Assembly: GCF_003233845.1 (NCBI RefSeq)
Contig: NZ_QKRB01000045.1
Location: 1-64,000 of the forward strand
Direction: 5' to 3'
Length of the DNA stretch: 64,000 nt
Source: Paenibacillus sambharensis
GTDB lineage: Bacteria; Bacillota; Bacilli; Paenibacillales; Paenibacillaceae
The stretch's first letter is position 1, and the number at the start of each line of letters is the position of its first letter. The translations under genes and the position numbers were made by a program. The notes under the pieces are model-generated. The model saw nothing but the letters and a program-made list of their open reading frames with translations. It ran no database searches and was not told where the DNA came from. Of this stretch, positions 1-8,122 are shown piece by piece.

Positions 1-545
1 GCGGAAGGCGGCAGAGCTGCGCGAGGAAGCTGAGCTTGCGGAGCTGCAGGCAGCGGAAGAACGCGAAGCAAAAGAGGCGAGGGAGCGTACAGCAGCGGAG
101 CTTCGTGAGCAGCTGGAGCGTCTGGGCCGTGAGCGCGAGGAAGAGCGAGCAGCACTGGAGCGGAAGGCGGCAGAGCTGCGCGAGGAAGCTGAGCTTGCGG
201 AGCTGCAGGCAGCGGAAGAACGCGAAGCGAAAGAGGCGAGGGAGCGTACAGCAGCGGAGCTTCGTGAGCAGCTGGAGCGTCTGGGCCGTGAGCGCGAGGA
301 AGAGCGAGCAGCACTGGAGCGGAAGGCGGCAGAGCTGCGCGAGGAAGCCGAGCTTGCGGAGCTGCAGGCAGCGGAAGAGCGCGAAGCGAAAGAGGCGAGG
401 GAGCGTATAGCAGCGGAGCTTCGTGAGCAGCTGGAGCGCCTGGGCCGTGAGCGCGAGGAAGAGCGTGCGGCGCTGGAGCGGAAGGCGGCAGAGCTGCGCG
501 AGGAAGCTGAGCTTGCGGAGCTGCAGGCAGCGGAAGAGCGCGAGG
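1..545 (+). repeat. 159-bp tandem repeat inside the coiled-coil gene
   Basis: The marker GCGGAAGGCGGCAGAGCTGC starts at 1, 160, 319 and 478, an exact 159-bp (53-codon) period. The copies differ by only a few bases, mostly silent (GCT/GCC, GAA/GAG), which suggests recent expansion or ongoing homogenisation. The array continues upstream of the window. Confidence 0.9.
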
Positions 546-862
546 CCAGAGAGCAGACGGCTGCTTCCCTCAGCGGTCGGCTGGAGCAGCTTGAGCAGCA
601 GCGGCTTAGCGAGCAGGAGCGGCTGGAGCAGCAGTATGAGGCCAAGCGTGCCGAGCTGGAGGAAACACTGGAGCGGCTGCATGAAACGCTTGAGCAGCAC
701 AGACAGGAGCGTTCCGAGGAGCGTATGGCCGCTGAAGAAGCAGCCGCAGCGATGGAGGCCGTATATAACCGTCTCGTCCGGGAGCATGATAAGCTGAAGG
801 ATGAGTACTCCAAGCTTCAGAACGAATACAATGAGTGGATCGAACTAATGGAGCAGAGCTGA
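2..862 (+). CDS. Coiled-coil repeat protein, C-terminal part (5' end outside window)
   Basis: The frame is open from base 2 to a TGA at 860-862, and no start lies inside the window, so this is the last 286 residues of a longer protein. The sequence is almost wholly charged and helix-forming (Glu, Arg, Ala, Leu, Gln), with segments such as AAELREEAELAELQAAEERE, as expected for a long coiled coil. About the first 180 residues are just over three copies of a 53-residue unit. The rest is non-repeated coiled coil ending in a more ordinary helix (YNRLVREHDKLKDEYSKLQN). No enzymatic motif, membrane segment or cysteine is seen in this part. Function is unknown; a structural or scaffold role is inference. 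Reading the other + frames gives Arg/Ser-rich open frames that are only shadows of the repeat. Confidence 0.8.
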   Translation, partial: RKAAELREEAELAELQAAEEREAKEARERTAAELREQLERLGREREEERAALERKAAELREEAELAELQAAEEREAKEARERTAAELREQLERLGREREEERAALERKAAELREEAELAELQAAEEREAKEARERIAAELREQLERLGREREEERAALERKAAELREEAELAELQAAEEREAREQTAASLSGRLEQLEQQRLSEQERLEQQYEAKRAELEETLERLHETLEQHRQERSEERMAAEEAAAAMEAVYNRLVREHDKLKDEYSKLQNEYNEWIELMEQS

Positions 863-946
863 TAGCTTGTTTGAAAACCCGTATTGGCGGCATACGTATA
901 TGCCTGCCGGTGCGGGTTCTTTCATTGCTTTCCGGGCAAAATAAAA

Positions 947-978
947 CAGCCGCCTGCCGGTTTAAGGGCAGACAGCTG
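947..978 (-). terminator. Probable intrinsic terminator of the cupredoxin gene
   Basis: On the minus strand, stem segments CAGC and GGCAG pair with CTGCC and GCTG across a small internal loop, followed by a T-rich tail (complement of 938-946). It lies 17 bases past the stop of the minus-strand gene that ends at 995. Confidence 0.5.
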
Positions 979-994
979 CTGTGGAGAGTCTATG

Positions 995-1381
995 CTATTG
1001 TACAATCAGCTTGGAGACCATCTTGACATGGCCCACGCCGCAAGGAATGCTGCAGGCGATCTGATATTCACCGGGTTTGTCGAAGGTTACTGTCTTCGGC
1101 TTGCCATCAACAAGCTTGATCTCGCCACCTATGTTAACGCCATGGACGCCTTGTACATTCTCAAGCACAATGGTAACAGGCTCTCCCTGCTTGACCACAT
1201 ATTCCTCTTGGTCGAACTCGAAATTGCTTGCCTTGATGACGAGCTCGGTTGCTCCCGCCTCTGTCGTCTCTGTAATTCCGCCGGATGTATGGGTTGAGCC
1301 GCCGCTGCTTCCCCCGCCGCACGCTGCGAGTGTCAGCGCGAGAACGGCTGCTGCTGCGATGACGCTAAGTTTCTTGGCCAT
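995..1381 (-). CDS. CuA-type cupredoxin lipoprotein
   Basis: A 128-residue exported copper-binding protein. The chosen ATG at 1381 has a good GGAGGG site; an upstream in-frame start would add 27 residues without a ribosome site. The N-terminus is a lipoprotein signal: MAKKLS, a hydrophobic Ala/Leu stretch, then LAAC, predicting lipid attachment at that cysteine and an extracytoplasmic location. After a Gly/Ser/Thr linker comes one cupredoxin domain with the full CuA ligand pattern: a histidine in VHGVN and, near the C-terminus, CSIPCGVGHVKM (C-x3-C-x3-H-x2-M). The same pattern is in the oxidase subunit II at 36990. There is no transmembrane anchor and no oxidase gene beside it. Likely roles are copper delivery to an oxidase or electron transfer; the choice is inference. 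Confidence 0.8.
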   Translation of the reverse strand: MAKKLSVIAAAAVLALTLAACGGGSSGGSTHTSGGITETTEAGATELVIKASNFEFDQEEYVVKQGEPVTIVLENVQGVHGVNIGGEIKLVDGKPKTVTFDKPGEYQIACSIPCGVGHVKMVSKLIVQ

Positions 1382-1745
1382 ATATGAAGCCCTCCGTTCA
1401 TAGCAGTGATTTTTCTCATGCTCATTTATTGTAGATGATTTTGAGGGAAAAATCAGTGACAAACTGTTGAACGCTTGACCACAGCATATACAAACTAGGT
1501 TATGTAGAAATCATTTAGAATTTGTAGGATTTGAACGAAAGCTCAGAGCGGGAAAAAAATGAAGGACATCTTCAAAGATCTGGGGCATGGTAGCGTACCG
1601 AAAACAACACGAGCGGGTTGAACGATAATTCGTTCAAAAGGGCGTCGCAGTGACCCCAACAGGGGCAGGTTGCATCTTAAGTTATGGGTTTAACTTATAC
1701 AGCAGCCGCCTTTCGTAACGGAAAGAACGGCTGCTGCTTCAGGCT
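1382..1745. other. Intergenic region with several small inverted repeats, no gene seen
   Basis: This 364-base region separates two minus-strand genes. Near the cupredoxin start, imperfect inverted arms TGATTTTTC (about 1406) and GAAAAATCA (about 1448) flank the probable leader. Further up there is a GAACG/CGTTC stem around 1620-1635 and a CCCC/GGGG stem around 1653-1666. No convincing ORF, tRNA or known riboswitch was recognised. It may hold the cupredoxin promoter and possibly a small RNA. Confidence 0.4.
1700..1736 (-). terminator. Strong hairpin, probable terminator of the YvlD-like gene
   Basis: Arms CAGCAGCCG (1700-1708) and CGGCTGCTG (1728-1736) are perfectly complementary, with an inner CTTTC/GAAAG extension. 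It begins 9 bases after the stop of the minus-strand gene at 1746. The tail on the minus strand is only weakly T-rich. Confidence 0.5.
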
Positions 1746-2114
1746 TCATCTGCCACGGCTGCGTTCACGGCGGCCAGCATCGTAAGGTGTGCTGACGGGT
1801 ATGAACAGGTCAATAATACCGACAGCCAGAGCGGCCAGAATGGCACCAACCATCGTAACACGTACGTCTCCAACGATAAACTGGGCGACCCATATAACAA
1901 CGGCACTTGCCAGGAAACCGACGATTCCCCTGCCGAAAGGCGTAACCCGCTTGCCGAAGATGCCTTCAATGACCCAGCCGAGCAGGGCAATGACAACGGC
2001 GAGGAACAAGGCGCTCCAGAAGCCGCCGACGGAGAAGCCGGGCACAAGAAAACCTACGATCATCAAGACCAGCGCTGCGACAATAAAGCGAATGACTGTT
2101 CCAAGAAATTGCAT
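1746..2114 (-). CDS. YvlD-like small membrane protein (phage holin 4_2 family)
   Basis: A 122-residue integral membrane protein with about four hydrophobic helices: residues 5-25 (IRFIVAALVLMIVGFLVPGF), 32-50, 63-84 and 88-106. A basic tail (GRRERSRGR) follows. The spacing and the VPGFSVGGFWSALF segment fit the YvlD/'phage holin family 4' group common in Bacillales. Despite the name these are chromosomal membrane proteins, often linked to envelope stress. The ATG at 2114 has an AGGAGGG site 9 bases upstream. It is divergent from mutS2. Specific function is not known. Confidence 0.75.
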   Translation of the reverse strand: MQFLGTVIRFIVAALVLMIVGFLVPGFSVGGFWSALFLAVVIALLGWVIEGIFGKRVTPFGRGIVGFLASAVVIWVAQFIVGDVRVTMVGAILAALAVGIIDLFIPVSTPYDAGRRERSRGR

Positions 2115-2268
2115 GGCTTAATGCCCTCCTTGTATTGGAATAATGGATAGGTCCGCATCCAATAGCTTCACCCGAAACCGGCTGAAGCATGTTTGGAAGG
2201 TTTCGTCAGCTTACGTGGCGCATGCGCGCGGCTTCCGCTATAATAAGGGACGAGAGGAGTTGTCGGTT

Positions 2269-4626
2269 TTGGACGGCAAAATTTTGAAGACACTTGAATA
2301 TTTCAAGATTATCGATAGATTAACGGCTCATACGGCTACGCCGCTGGGTGCGGCCGCCGCGGAGGCGCTTAGGCCAAGTCCCGATCTTGAGGACGTGAAG
2401 CGCATGCTTCAGGCAACGGATGAGTCCTATAAGGCCGACAGACTGAAGGGTGCTGCCCCGTTTGGCGGTGTGACGGATATTACGGCGTCTCTTCAGCGGT
2501 CCCGGATCGGCGGGATGCTGAATGCGGCTGAGCTGCTGGATATCGCACTGACGGTCAGGGGGGCCCGCCGGGTGAAGCGGCATGTTGTTACGCTTCATGA
2601 TCAGGACCCGATACCGCTGCTAAACACGCTGGCTGAACAGCTGTCCGAGCACAAGTCTCTGGAAGATGCTATCCTGGACTGCATTGACGAGCAGGCTGCA
2701 GTCATGGACAAGGCGAGTACGGAGCTGGCAGCCATCAGGCGTGAGCTGCGCAGCGGGGAGTCGCGCGTCAGGGAGAAGCTGGAGCAGATGATCCGGTCGT
2801 CCTCCGTGCAGAAGATGCTGCAGGATGCCATTATTACGATCCGGGGAGACCGGTATGTGATCCCGGTCAAGCAGGAGTACCGCGGCAATTTTGGCGGAAT
2901 CGTTCATGACCAGTCCGGTTCGGGCGCAACCCTGTTCATTGAACCGGAAGCGATTGTGCAGATGAATAACCGCCTGCGCGAGCTCCGTCTTTCGGAGGAG
3001 CGGGAGATCGAGAAAATTCTGCGGCGCCTTACAGCGTTGACTGCTGAGTATGAGAGTGATCTGAGAGCAGACCTGGATGTGCTCGGTCAGCTGGATTTTG
3101 CGTTTGCCAAAGCAAGGCTTGCCCATGAGATGAAAGCGTCGCTGCCCCGGATGAATGACCGCGGCTTCATTAAGCTGAAGAAGGGCAGACATCCGCTGCT
3201 GGCGCAGGACGCGGTTGTCCCGCTTGATGTGGAGCTTGGCAACCAGTATTCGGCGATTATTGTGACCGGACCTAATACCGGCGGCAAGACGGTATCGCTG
3301 AAGACAATCGGCCTGCTCAGCCTGATGGCCATGTCGGGCATGTTCGTCCCGGCGGAGGATGGCAGCCAGCTGTGTGTGTTCGATGCCATCTACGCGGATA
3401 TTGGCGATGAGCAGAGCATTGAGCAGAACCTGAGTACATTTTCCAGCCACTTGACCAATATCATCCGCATCCTGAAGTCGATGACACCGAAGAGTCTGGT
3501 TCTTCTGGATGAGCTGGGAGCGGGTACCGATCCGGCTGAAGGCTCGGCGCTTGCAATTGCGATTCTGGAGCATATCCACAAGCTCGGCAGCCGGCTCGTA
3601 GCCACCACCCACTACAGCGAGCTTAAAGCTTACGCATACAACCGCAAAGGCATTATCAATGCGAGCATGGAATTCGACGTTCAGACCTTGAGTCCCACGT
3701 ACCGGCTTCTGGTCGGCGTACCGGGACGCAGTAATGCGTTCGCAATCGCTGAGCGGCTTGGACTGTCACGGAGCATAATTGAACACGCCCGCGGTGAAGT
3801 GAGCGAAGAAGACATGCGCGTAGAGAATATGATCGCTTCTCTGGAGGAGGACCGCCTTGGTGCTGAGACAGAGCGGCAGTCAGCCGAGCGGCTCCGGGAG
3901 GAGATGGAGAAGCTGAAGGCCAGACATGCGGCAGAGCTCAAGAAGTTTGAGGAGCAGCGCGACCGGATGATGGCCAAAGCGGAAGAGCAGGCTCATGAAG
4001 CTGTTGCCAAAGCCAAACGCGAGGCAGAGCAGATTATTGCGGACCTGCGCAAGCTTGCCTTGGAGGAAGGGGCTTCCGTCAAGGAGCATAAGCTGATCGA
4101 GGCCAGGCGCAGGCTCGAAGAGGCGGCTCCGAAGGCAGACAAGCCGAAGAAGCCTTCCGCTGCCCGAGCCGACAAACCGCAGAAGATCGAGCCTGGCGAT
4201 GAAGTGCGGGTATACAGCCTCGGGCAAAAGGGTCATGTGGTGGATATCGGCGCATCTGAAGCCACTGTGCAGCTGGGCATATTGAAAATGAAGGTGAGCT
4301 TTGACGATCTGGAGCTTGTGAAGGCAGCTGTGAAGGAGCAGCCCAAGCAGGCAGCGAGCTTGAAGCGGTCTAGAGATGACAGCGTTCGGACGGAGCTGGA
4401 TTTGCGCGGCTCGAATCTGGAGGAGGCCCTGCTCGAGGTTGACCGCTTCCTGGATGATGCATTCCTGTCCAATATGGGCCAGGTCTACATTATTCATGGC
4501 AAGGGCACAGGCGTCCTTCGCTCAGGTATTCAGGATTATCTTCGCCGACACAGGCTGATCAAGAGCTTCAGGCTCGGTAATTATGGTGAGGGCGGCGATG
4601 GTGTAACCGTCGTTGAACTGAGCTGA
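2269..4626 (+). CDS. mutS2: Endonuclease MutS2
   Basis: MutS2 is a cytoplasmic MutS-family ATPase with a nuclease-type Smr domain, implicated in suppressing recombination and in rescue of collided ribosomes. Visible features are the MutS core and clamp, Walker A GPNTGGKT at about residues 334-341, Walker B-type LVLLDELGAGTDP, a charged coiled coil at about 520-640, a KOW-like segment (GDEVRVYSLGQKGHVVDI) and a C-terminal Smr domain starting near 708 with LDLRG and HGKGTGVLR. The start is the TTG at 2269, which has AGAGGAG about 9 bases upstream and gives 785 residues, a normal family length. The open frame extends 42 codons further upstream, but that part does not look like MutS2. A possible -10 (TATAAT, 2239-2244) lies just ahead, without a clear -35. 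Confidence 0.95.
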   Translation: MDGKILKTLEYFKIIDRLTAHTATPLGAAAAEALRPSPDLEDVKRMLQATDESYKADRLKGAAPFGGVTDITASLQRSRIGGMLNAAELLDIALTVRGARRVKRHVVTLHDQDPIPLLNTLAEQLSEHKSLEDAILDCIDEQAAVMDKASTELAAIRRELRSGESRVREKLEQMIRSSSVQKMLQDAIITIRGDRYVIPVKQEYRGNFGGIVHDQSGSGATLFIEPEAIVQMNNRLRELRLSEEREIEKILRRLTALTAEYESDLRADLDVLGQLDFAFAKARLAHEMKASLPRMNDRGFIKLKKGRHPLLAQDAVVPLDVELGNQYSAIIVTGPNTGGKTVSLKTIGLLSLMAMSGMFVPAEDGSQLCVFDAIYADIGDEQSIEQNLSTFSSHLTNIIRILKSMTPKSLVLLDELGAGTDPAEGSALAIAILEHIHKLGSRLVATTHYSELKAYAYNRKGIINASMEFDVQTLSPTYRLLVGVPGRSNAFAIAERLGLSRSIIEHARGEVSEEDMRVENMIASLEEDRLGAETERQSAERLREEMEKLKARHAAELKKFEEQRDRMMAKAEEQAHEAVAKAKREAEQIIADLRKLALEEGASVKEHKLIEARRRLEEAAPKADKPKKPSAARADKPQKIEPGDEVRVYSLGQKGHVVDIGASEATVQLGILKMKVSFDDLELVKAAVKEQPKQAASLKRSRDDSVRTELDLRGSNLEEALLEVDRFLDDAFLSNMGQVYIIHGKGTGVLRSGIQDYLRRHRLIKSFRLGNYGEGGDGVTVVELS

Positions 4627-4663
4627 GAGAGCCTGAAGGCTGCGGCTGGGAGGAGAGACAAGA

Positions 4664-5086
4664 ATGGTTCACGCTGTTGATGCGCTGCTGGATAACCCGT
4701 ATTTTGAGACACTTGCGTACTTGTCGGTTGCTGTACTTGCTCTGATTGTCTTCTTGTACATCTTTGAGGTTGTCACCCGGTATAATTGCTGGGAAGAGAT
4801 CCGCAAGGGCAATCTGGCTGTAGCTATGGCAACCGGAGGCAAAATATTTGGCATATGCAACATATTCCGCTTCTCAATAGAGGCGGGCGATACCGTATAC
4901 GAAAGCATGATTTGGGCCGCCTTCGGCTTTGTTCTGCTGCTGGCTGCCTATTTCCTGTTTGAATTCATGACACCCGTTTTCCGGATTGACGAGGAAATCG
5001 AGAAGGACAACAAGGCTGTAGGCTTTATTGCCATGGTATTATCTGTTTCGCTTTCCTACGTTATCGGGGCTGCGGTCATTTTCTAA
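4664..5086 (+). CDS. DUF350 family membrane protein
   Basis: A 140-residue protein with four hydrophobic segments: about 17-37 (LAYLSVAVLALIVFLYIFEV), 50-70, 82-102 and 120-140. The first pair resembles the second, typical of the DUF350 (YjfL/UPF0719) family. The conserved polar stretch WEEIRKGNLAVAMATGGKIF matches the family pattern around the second helix. The function of the family is not established. It lies 37 bases after mutS2 with a good GGAGGAG site, so it is probably co-transcribed. Confidence 0.8.
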   Translation: MVHAVDALLDNPYFETLAYLSVAVLALIVFLYIFEVVTRYNCWEEIRKGNLAVAMATGGKIFGICNIFRFSIEAGDTVYESMIWAAFGFVLLLAAYFLFEFMTPVFRIDEEIEKDNKAVGFIAMVLSVSLSYVIGAAVIF

Positions 5087-5109
5087 CCATCATAAAGGAG
5101 TTACAAGCA

Positions 5110-5262
5110 TTGAAGTATTTATGGGGTACACTGTTCGTTCTGGCGCTGCTGTTTGTTGTAATTGGCGTTATCTATTGGATTGGAATGGAAGAAGAGGGGG
5201 AGAACACAGATGGAAGAACCGGTCATTTGTCCGTGGTGTCATACGGAGATCGTCTGGGATGA
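5110..5262 (+). CDS. Small single-span membrane protein
   Basis: A 50-residue frame starting at TTG 5110, with AAAGGAG at 5094-5100. Its N-terminal half is one clear transmembrane helix (GTLFVLALLFVVIGVIYWIG, about residues 6-25), followed by an acidic stretch GMEEEGEN. It overlaps the start of the zinc-ribbon gene by 53 bases in another frame, so the two would be translationally coupled. No family is recognised. It could be an accessory subunit for the neighbouring DUF350 protein, which is inference from position only. The last about 18 residues may have no role, since they are fixed by the overlapping gene. Confidence 0.5.
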   Translation: MKYLWGTLFVLALLFVVIGVIYWIGMEEEGENTDGRTGHLSVVSYGDRLG

Positions 5263-5755
5263 GGAGCTCGGTCCTGAGGAGCACTGCCCGCACTGCGAGA
5301 ATGAATTGAATGCCTATCGCACGATCAGTCTGGAGCTGGATGGAGAAGATGAGGATGACGCATCCGGAAAATCCCAACTGAAGGAACGGCAATCGCGTTA
5401 TGGCAGGGAAGAAGAGCAGGAGGAAATGGATGAGTTTCCTTACGGCGGCTACCGGGAGATTAGTCCTGCGCAGATGATGCTGCAGGGGAAAGTGGAAGCG
5501 ATCCTTGATGGACAGGATGAAGTGCCTGAATGCCCCTCCTGCCGCGAATACATGCTGGAAGCCGGCGTTCAGGCGATCGGGCCCGAAGGCTTTACGGCCA
5601 AGGTTGACAAGCAGAGCGGCGCCGCCCTGCTGGAAGCCCCCTTCGAGGTCATCTGGTACGTCTGCCCTTCCTGCTTCCAAACATCGAGCCGTCTGGCCGG
5701 GGCAGACAGGGAGAAGCTGCTAAAACGTATAGCGGCGAGTGAGACAACGGAATAA
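5210..5755 (+). CDS. Zinc-ribbon protein with two cysteine-pair modules
   Basis: A 181-residue soluble protein. Its N-terminus carries CPWC (7-10) and CPHC (26-29), a complete zinc ribbon. An acidic, low-complexity linker follows (ELDGEDEDDASGK and EEEQEEMDEF). The C-terminal half has a second pair of knuckles, CPSC in ECPSCREYML and CPSC in WYVCPSCFQTS. The start at ATG 5210 has a GAGGGGGAG site; an ATG 16 codons earlier lacks one. It is last in the mutS2-DUF350 run. A nucleic-acid- or protein-binding role is likely for this architecture, but no specific family function is known to me. Confidence 0.7.
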   Translation: MEEPVICPWCHTEIVWDEELGPEEHCPHCENELNAYRTISLELDGEDEDDASGKSQLKERQSRYGREEEQEEMDEFPYGGYREISPAQMMLQGKVEAILDGQDEVPECPSCREYMLEAGVQAIGPEGFTAKVDKQSGAALLEAPFEVIWYVCPSCFQTSSRLAGADREKLLKRIAASETTE

Positions 5756-5841
5756 CAGAACATTATAAATTCCAGTTACTGGACAGCATGCCTTCCTTCC
5801 TCCCGGGGTATCTTACCTGAGGTATACACGGAACGGGGGGC

Positions 5842-7161
5842 ATGCATATGGAGCAGGGAAAGCATACGGTACGTTCCCGCCTTGCTGCTGCGGCTTACCG
5901 CTTGCCGAGAACAGGCGGGGGAGCAGGCAGGCAGGAGGACAATCCGGAAGCTGCCGGCAAGCTGGACAAGCAGGCTGTTCTTCTGCTGATTGTCCAAAGC
6001 CTGCATGGCATCGCAACAGCGCTTTCAGGTACGTTTGTGCCCGTGTATCTGTGGAAGGCAAGTCAATCCTTCAGCGCAATCGGGTGGTTTACCCTTAGCC
6101 AGCACCTGATATCAGGCTTGACCTTCTGGCTGGTGGGCAAATGGGTGAAGGAATATAACAAGATGAATAGTCTAAGGGCGGGAGTAGTGCTATCCGGCCT
6201 TTTCTATTCCAGTGTGCTGCTGCTCGGCAAGCAGGCTGCACAGTACGTCATTCCGCTTGGCATGCTTAATGGAGTGGGGCTAGGATTTTTCTGGATGGCT
6301 TATAATGTCGTCTATTTTGAAATCACCGAACCGGATAACCGGGACCGGTTCAACGGGTGGGCAGGTCTGCTTGGTTCGGGAGCAGGAATTATAGCTCCAT
6401 GGCTTTCCGGGCTTGTGATCGGTCTGATGAGCGGAGACCAGGGCTACCGGATTATTTTTACGGTATCACTGGTCATATTCGGTATCGCTACACTGCTCAG
6501 CTTCTTCTTGGCCAAGCGGGAATCAGTAGGCAAATATGAGTGGCTCTACGGATTTCGAGAGCTCGGCAGGAAGGGGAGTCTGTGGCGAAGTGTTACGTCT
6601 GCCCTCTTCATGCAGGGAATGCGTGAAGGGCTGTTTATGTTTCTGCTCGGCCTGCTGGTATTCCTGTCAACCGGGAAAGAACAAAGCCTAGGGAACTTCA
6701 CCTTCTGGACCTCACTTGTAGGACTTATGAGCTTCTTATTGGTTGGCAGACGGCTGAATCCCCGCAACAGGAGTAAGGCCATGCTTGTCGGAACGGCTAT
6801 TCTTGCGGCGTCAACAGCACTGCTGCTGGCAGGGACTGAATTTTATACTTTACTGGCGCTCGGTGTGGCAATTGCGATATTTATGCCGCTTTATGTTATC
6901 CCTATGACGTCGGCTGTGTTTGATATGATCGGATCAACGAGGGAAAGCGCGGTACACCGGGAGGAGCTGATTGTGCTGCGGGAGGCCGCCTTGATTACAG
7001 GACGGGCCGCGGGTCTAATTATCTTCCTCTCCGTTGTCACGGCTACCGATTCCAAGGCGGCGCTGACCTGGCTGCTTATAGCGGTTGGCGCTGCTCCCCT
7101 GCCCGCCTGGCTGTTCATGCGCAGGCTGCTGACCCGTTCGGCAAGCAGTCGGCCAACCTGA
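5842..7161 (+). CDS. MFS transporter
   Basis: A 439-residue polytopic protein with about eleven or twelve hydrophobic helices between residues 45 and 425, the size and layout of the major facilitator superfamily. The first about 40 residues are polar and basic and may be cytoplasmic, or the true start may lie further in. GGGGG sits upstream of ATG 5842. A polar loop between the two halves (LAKRESVGKYEWLYGFREL) fits the 6+6 arrangement. Substrate is unknown; no drug- or sugar-specific motif is evident. The cysteine synthase gene follows after 46 bases, so co-transcription is possible. Confidence 0.8.
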   Translation: MHMEQGKHTVRSRLAAAAYRLPRTGGGAGRQEDNPEAAGKLDKQAVLLLIVQSLHGIATALSGTFVPVYLWKASQSFSAIGWFTLSQHLISGLTFWLVGKWVKEYNKMNSLRAGVVLSGLFYSSVLLLGKQAAQYVIPLGMLNGVGLGFFWMAYNVVYFEITEPDNRDRFNGWAGLLGSGAGIIAPWLSGLVIGLMSGDQGYRIIFTVSLVIFGIATLLSFFLAKRESVGKYEWLYGFRELGRKGSLWRSVTSALFMQGMREGLFMFLLGLLVFLSTGKEQSLGNFTFWTSLVGLMSFLLVGRRLNPRNRSKAMLVGTAILAASTALLLAGTEFYTLLALGVAIAIFMPLYVIPMTSAVFDMIGSTRESAVHREELIVLREAALITGRAAGLIIFLSVVTATDSKAALTWLLIAVGAAPLPAWLFMRRLLTRSASSRPT

Positions 7162-7207
7162 GGAATAAGCTCAGCAATAGTGTTAAGGCTGGGAGGAGAT
7201 ATGTGAG

Positions 7208-8122
7208 ATGGTACGTGTTGTAAACAGCGTAGCGGAATTAATTGGGAATACCCCGGCGGTGAGGCTGCGTCAGGCGCCTCCAGGCTCAGCTGAGCTGCTG
7301 GTTAAGCTCGAACGCTTCAATCCTAGCGGGAGCGTCAAGGACCGTGCCGCCTATTCACTGATCCGGGCAGTGGAGGAGAGCGGCCACCTCCAGCCTGGAG
7401 GCACGATTATTGAGCCGACAAGCGGCAATACGGGTATCGGCCTGGCCATGAATGCAGCGGTTCGGGGATACCGCCTGATTCTGGTAATGCCGGATAATAT
7501 GACAATTGAGAGAATCCGGCTTGTCCGGGCTTATGGAGCGGAAGTTGTGCTGACGCCTGCGGCTGAACGCATGCCCGGTGCTATCCGCAAAGCACTGGAA
7601 CTGCAGGCGGAAATCCCGGGCAGTATCATACCGAATCAGTTCGAGAATACGGCCAACCCGGCCATACACCGCACAACAACTGCGGAGGAAATCCTGCGGC
7701 AGACTGAAGGCAGGCTGGATGCCTTTGTCGCAACTGCCGGTACGGGAGGAACGATTACCGGGACCGGTGAGGCTTTGAAGGAACGTTTGCCGGATTTGTA
7801 CATTGCTGTAGTAGAGCCGGAAGGCTCGCCCGTTCTGTCCGGCGGCTGCCCTGGGCCCCATAAGCTTGTCGGCACGAGTCCTGGTTTCGTCCCTGCCATT
7901 CTCAATACTGGCATCTACAATGAGATCGTACAGGTAACGGATGATGATGCGCTGGGTACAATGAAAATGCTGGCCAGGCAGGAGGGGCTGCTGCTGGGTC
8001 CATCGTCAGGTGCCTCTGTCTGGGCTGCGATGCGGATCGCCCAGCGGCTTGGGCCTGGCAAGCGGGTACTGTGCATCGCTCCGGATACCGGGGAACGTTA
8101 CTTGAGCATGGATATTTTCTAA
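7208..8122 (+). CDS. cysK: Cysteine synthase (O-acetylserine sulfhydrylase)
   Basis: A PLP enzyme that makes L-cysteine from O-acetylserine and sulfide in the cytoplasm. The 304-residue length is normal. Lys44 in NPSGSVKDR is the Schiff-base lysine. TSGNTGIG (71-78) is the substrate loop and GTGGT (178-182) the PLP-phosphate loop. The C-terminal GERYLS is conserved in CysK-type enzymes. Several paralogues of this family exist in Bacillales (including CBS-like and YtkP-type), so which paralogue this is cannot be settled here. The ATG at 7208 has a GGGAGGAG site. The 3' end overlaps the convergent cotH by 4 bases. Confidence 0.85.
   Translation: MVRVVNSVAELIGNTPAVRLRQAPPGSAELLVKLERFNPSGSVKDRAAYSLIRAVEESGHLQPGGTIIEPTSGNTGIGLAMNAAVRGYRLILVMPDNMTIERIRLVRAYGAEVVLTPAAERMPGAIRKALELQAEIPGSIIPNQFENTANPAIHRTTTAEEILRQTEGRLDAFVATAGTGGTITGTGEALKERLPDLYIAVVEPEGSPVLSGGCPGPHKLVGTSPGFVPAILNTGIYNEIVQVTDDDALGTMKMLARQEGLLLGPSSGASVWAAMRIAQRLGPGKRVLCIAPDTGERYLSMDIF

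Noticed and set aside
36-797. Arg/Ser-rich open frames in the first 800 bases, + strand
   Set aside because: They are out-of-frame readings of the 159-bp repeat. The frame beginning at base 2 gives a classic coiled coil and runs without stop to 862.
1560-1690. tRNA or known riboswitch in the 1.5-1.7 kb gap
   Set aside because: The small stems do not form a cloverleaf, and no conserved riboswitch blocks are present.
1746-2114. Prophage remnant suggested by a holin-family match
   Set aside because: The YvlD/holin 4_2 family is widespread on Bacillales chromosomes and no other phage gene is nearby.
2620-3612. 330-codon open frame antisense to mutS2
   Set aside because: No ribosome site, no recognisable protein, and it lies wholly within a clear MutS2 coding region.
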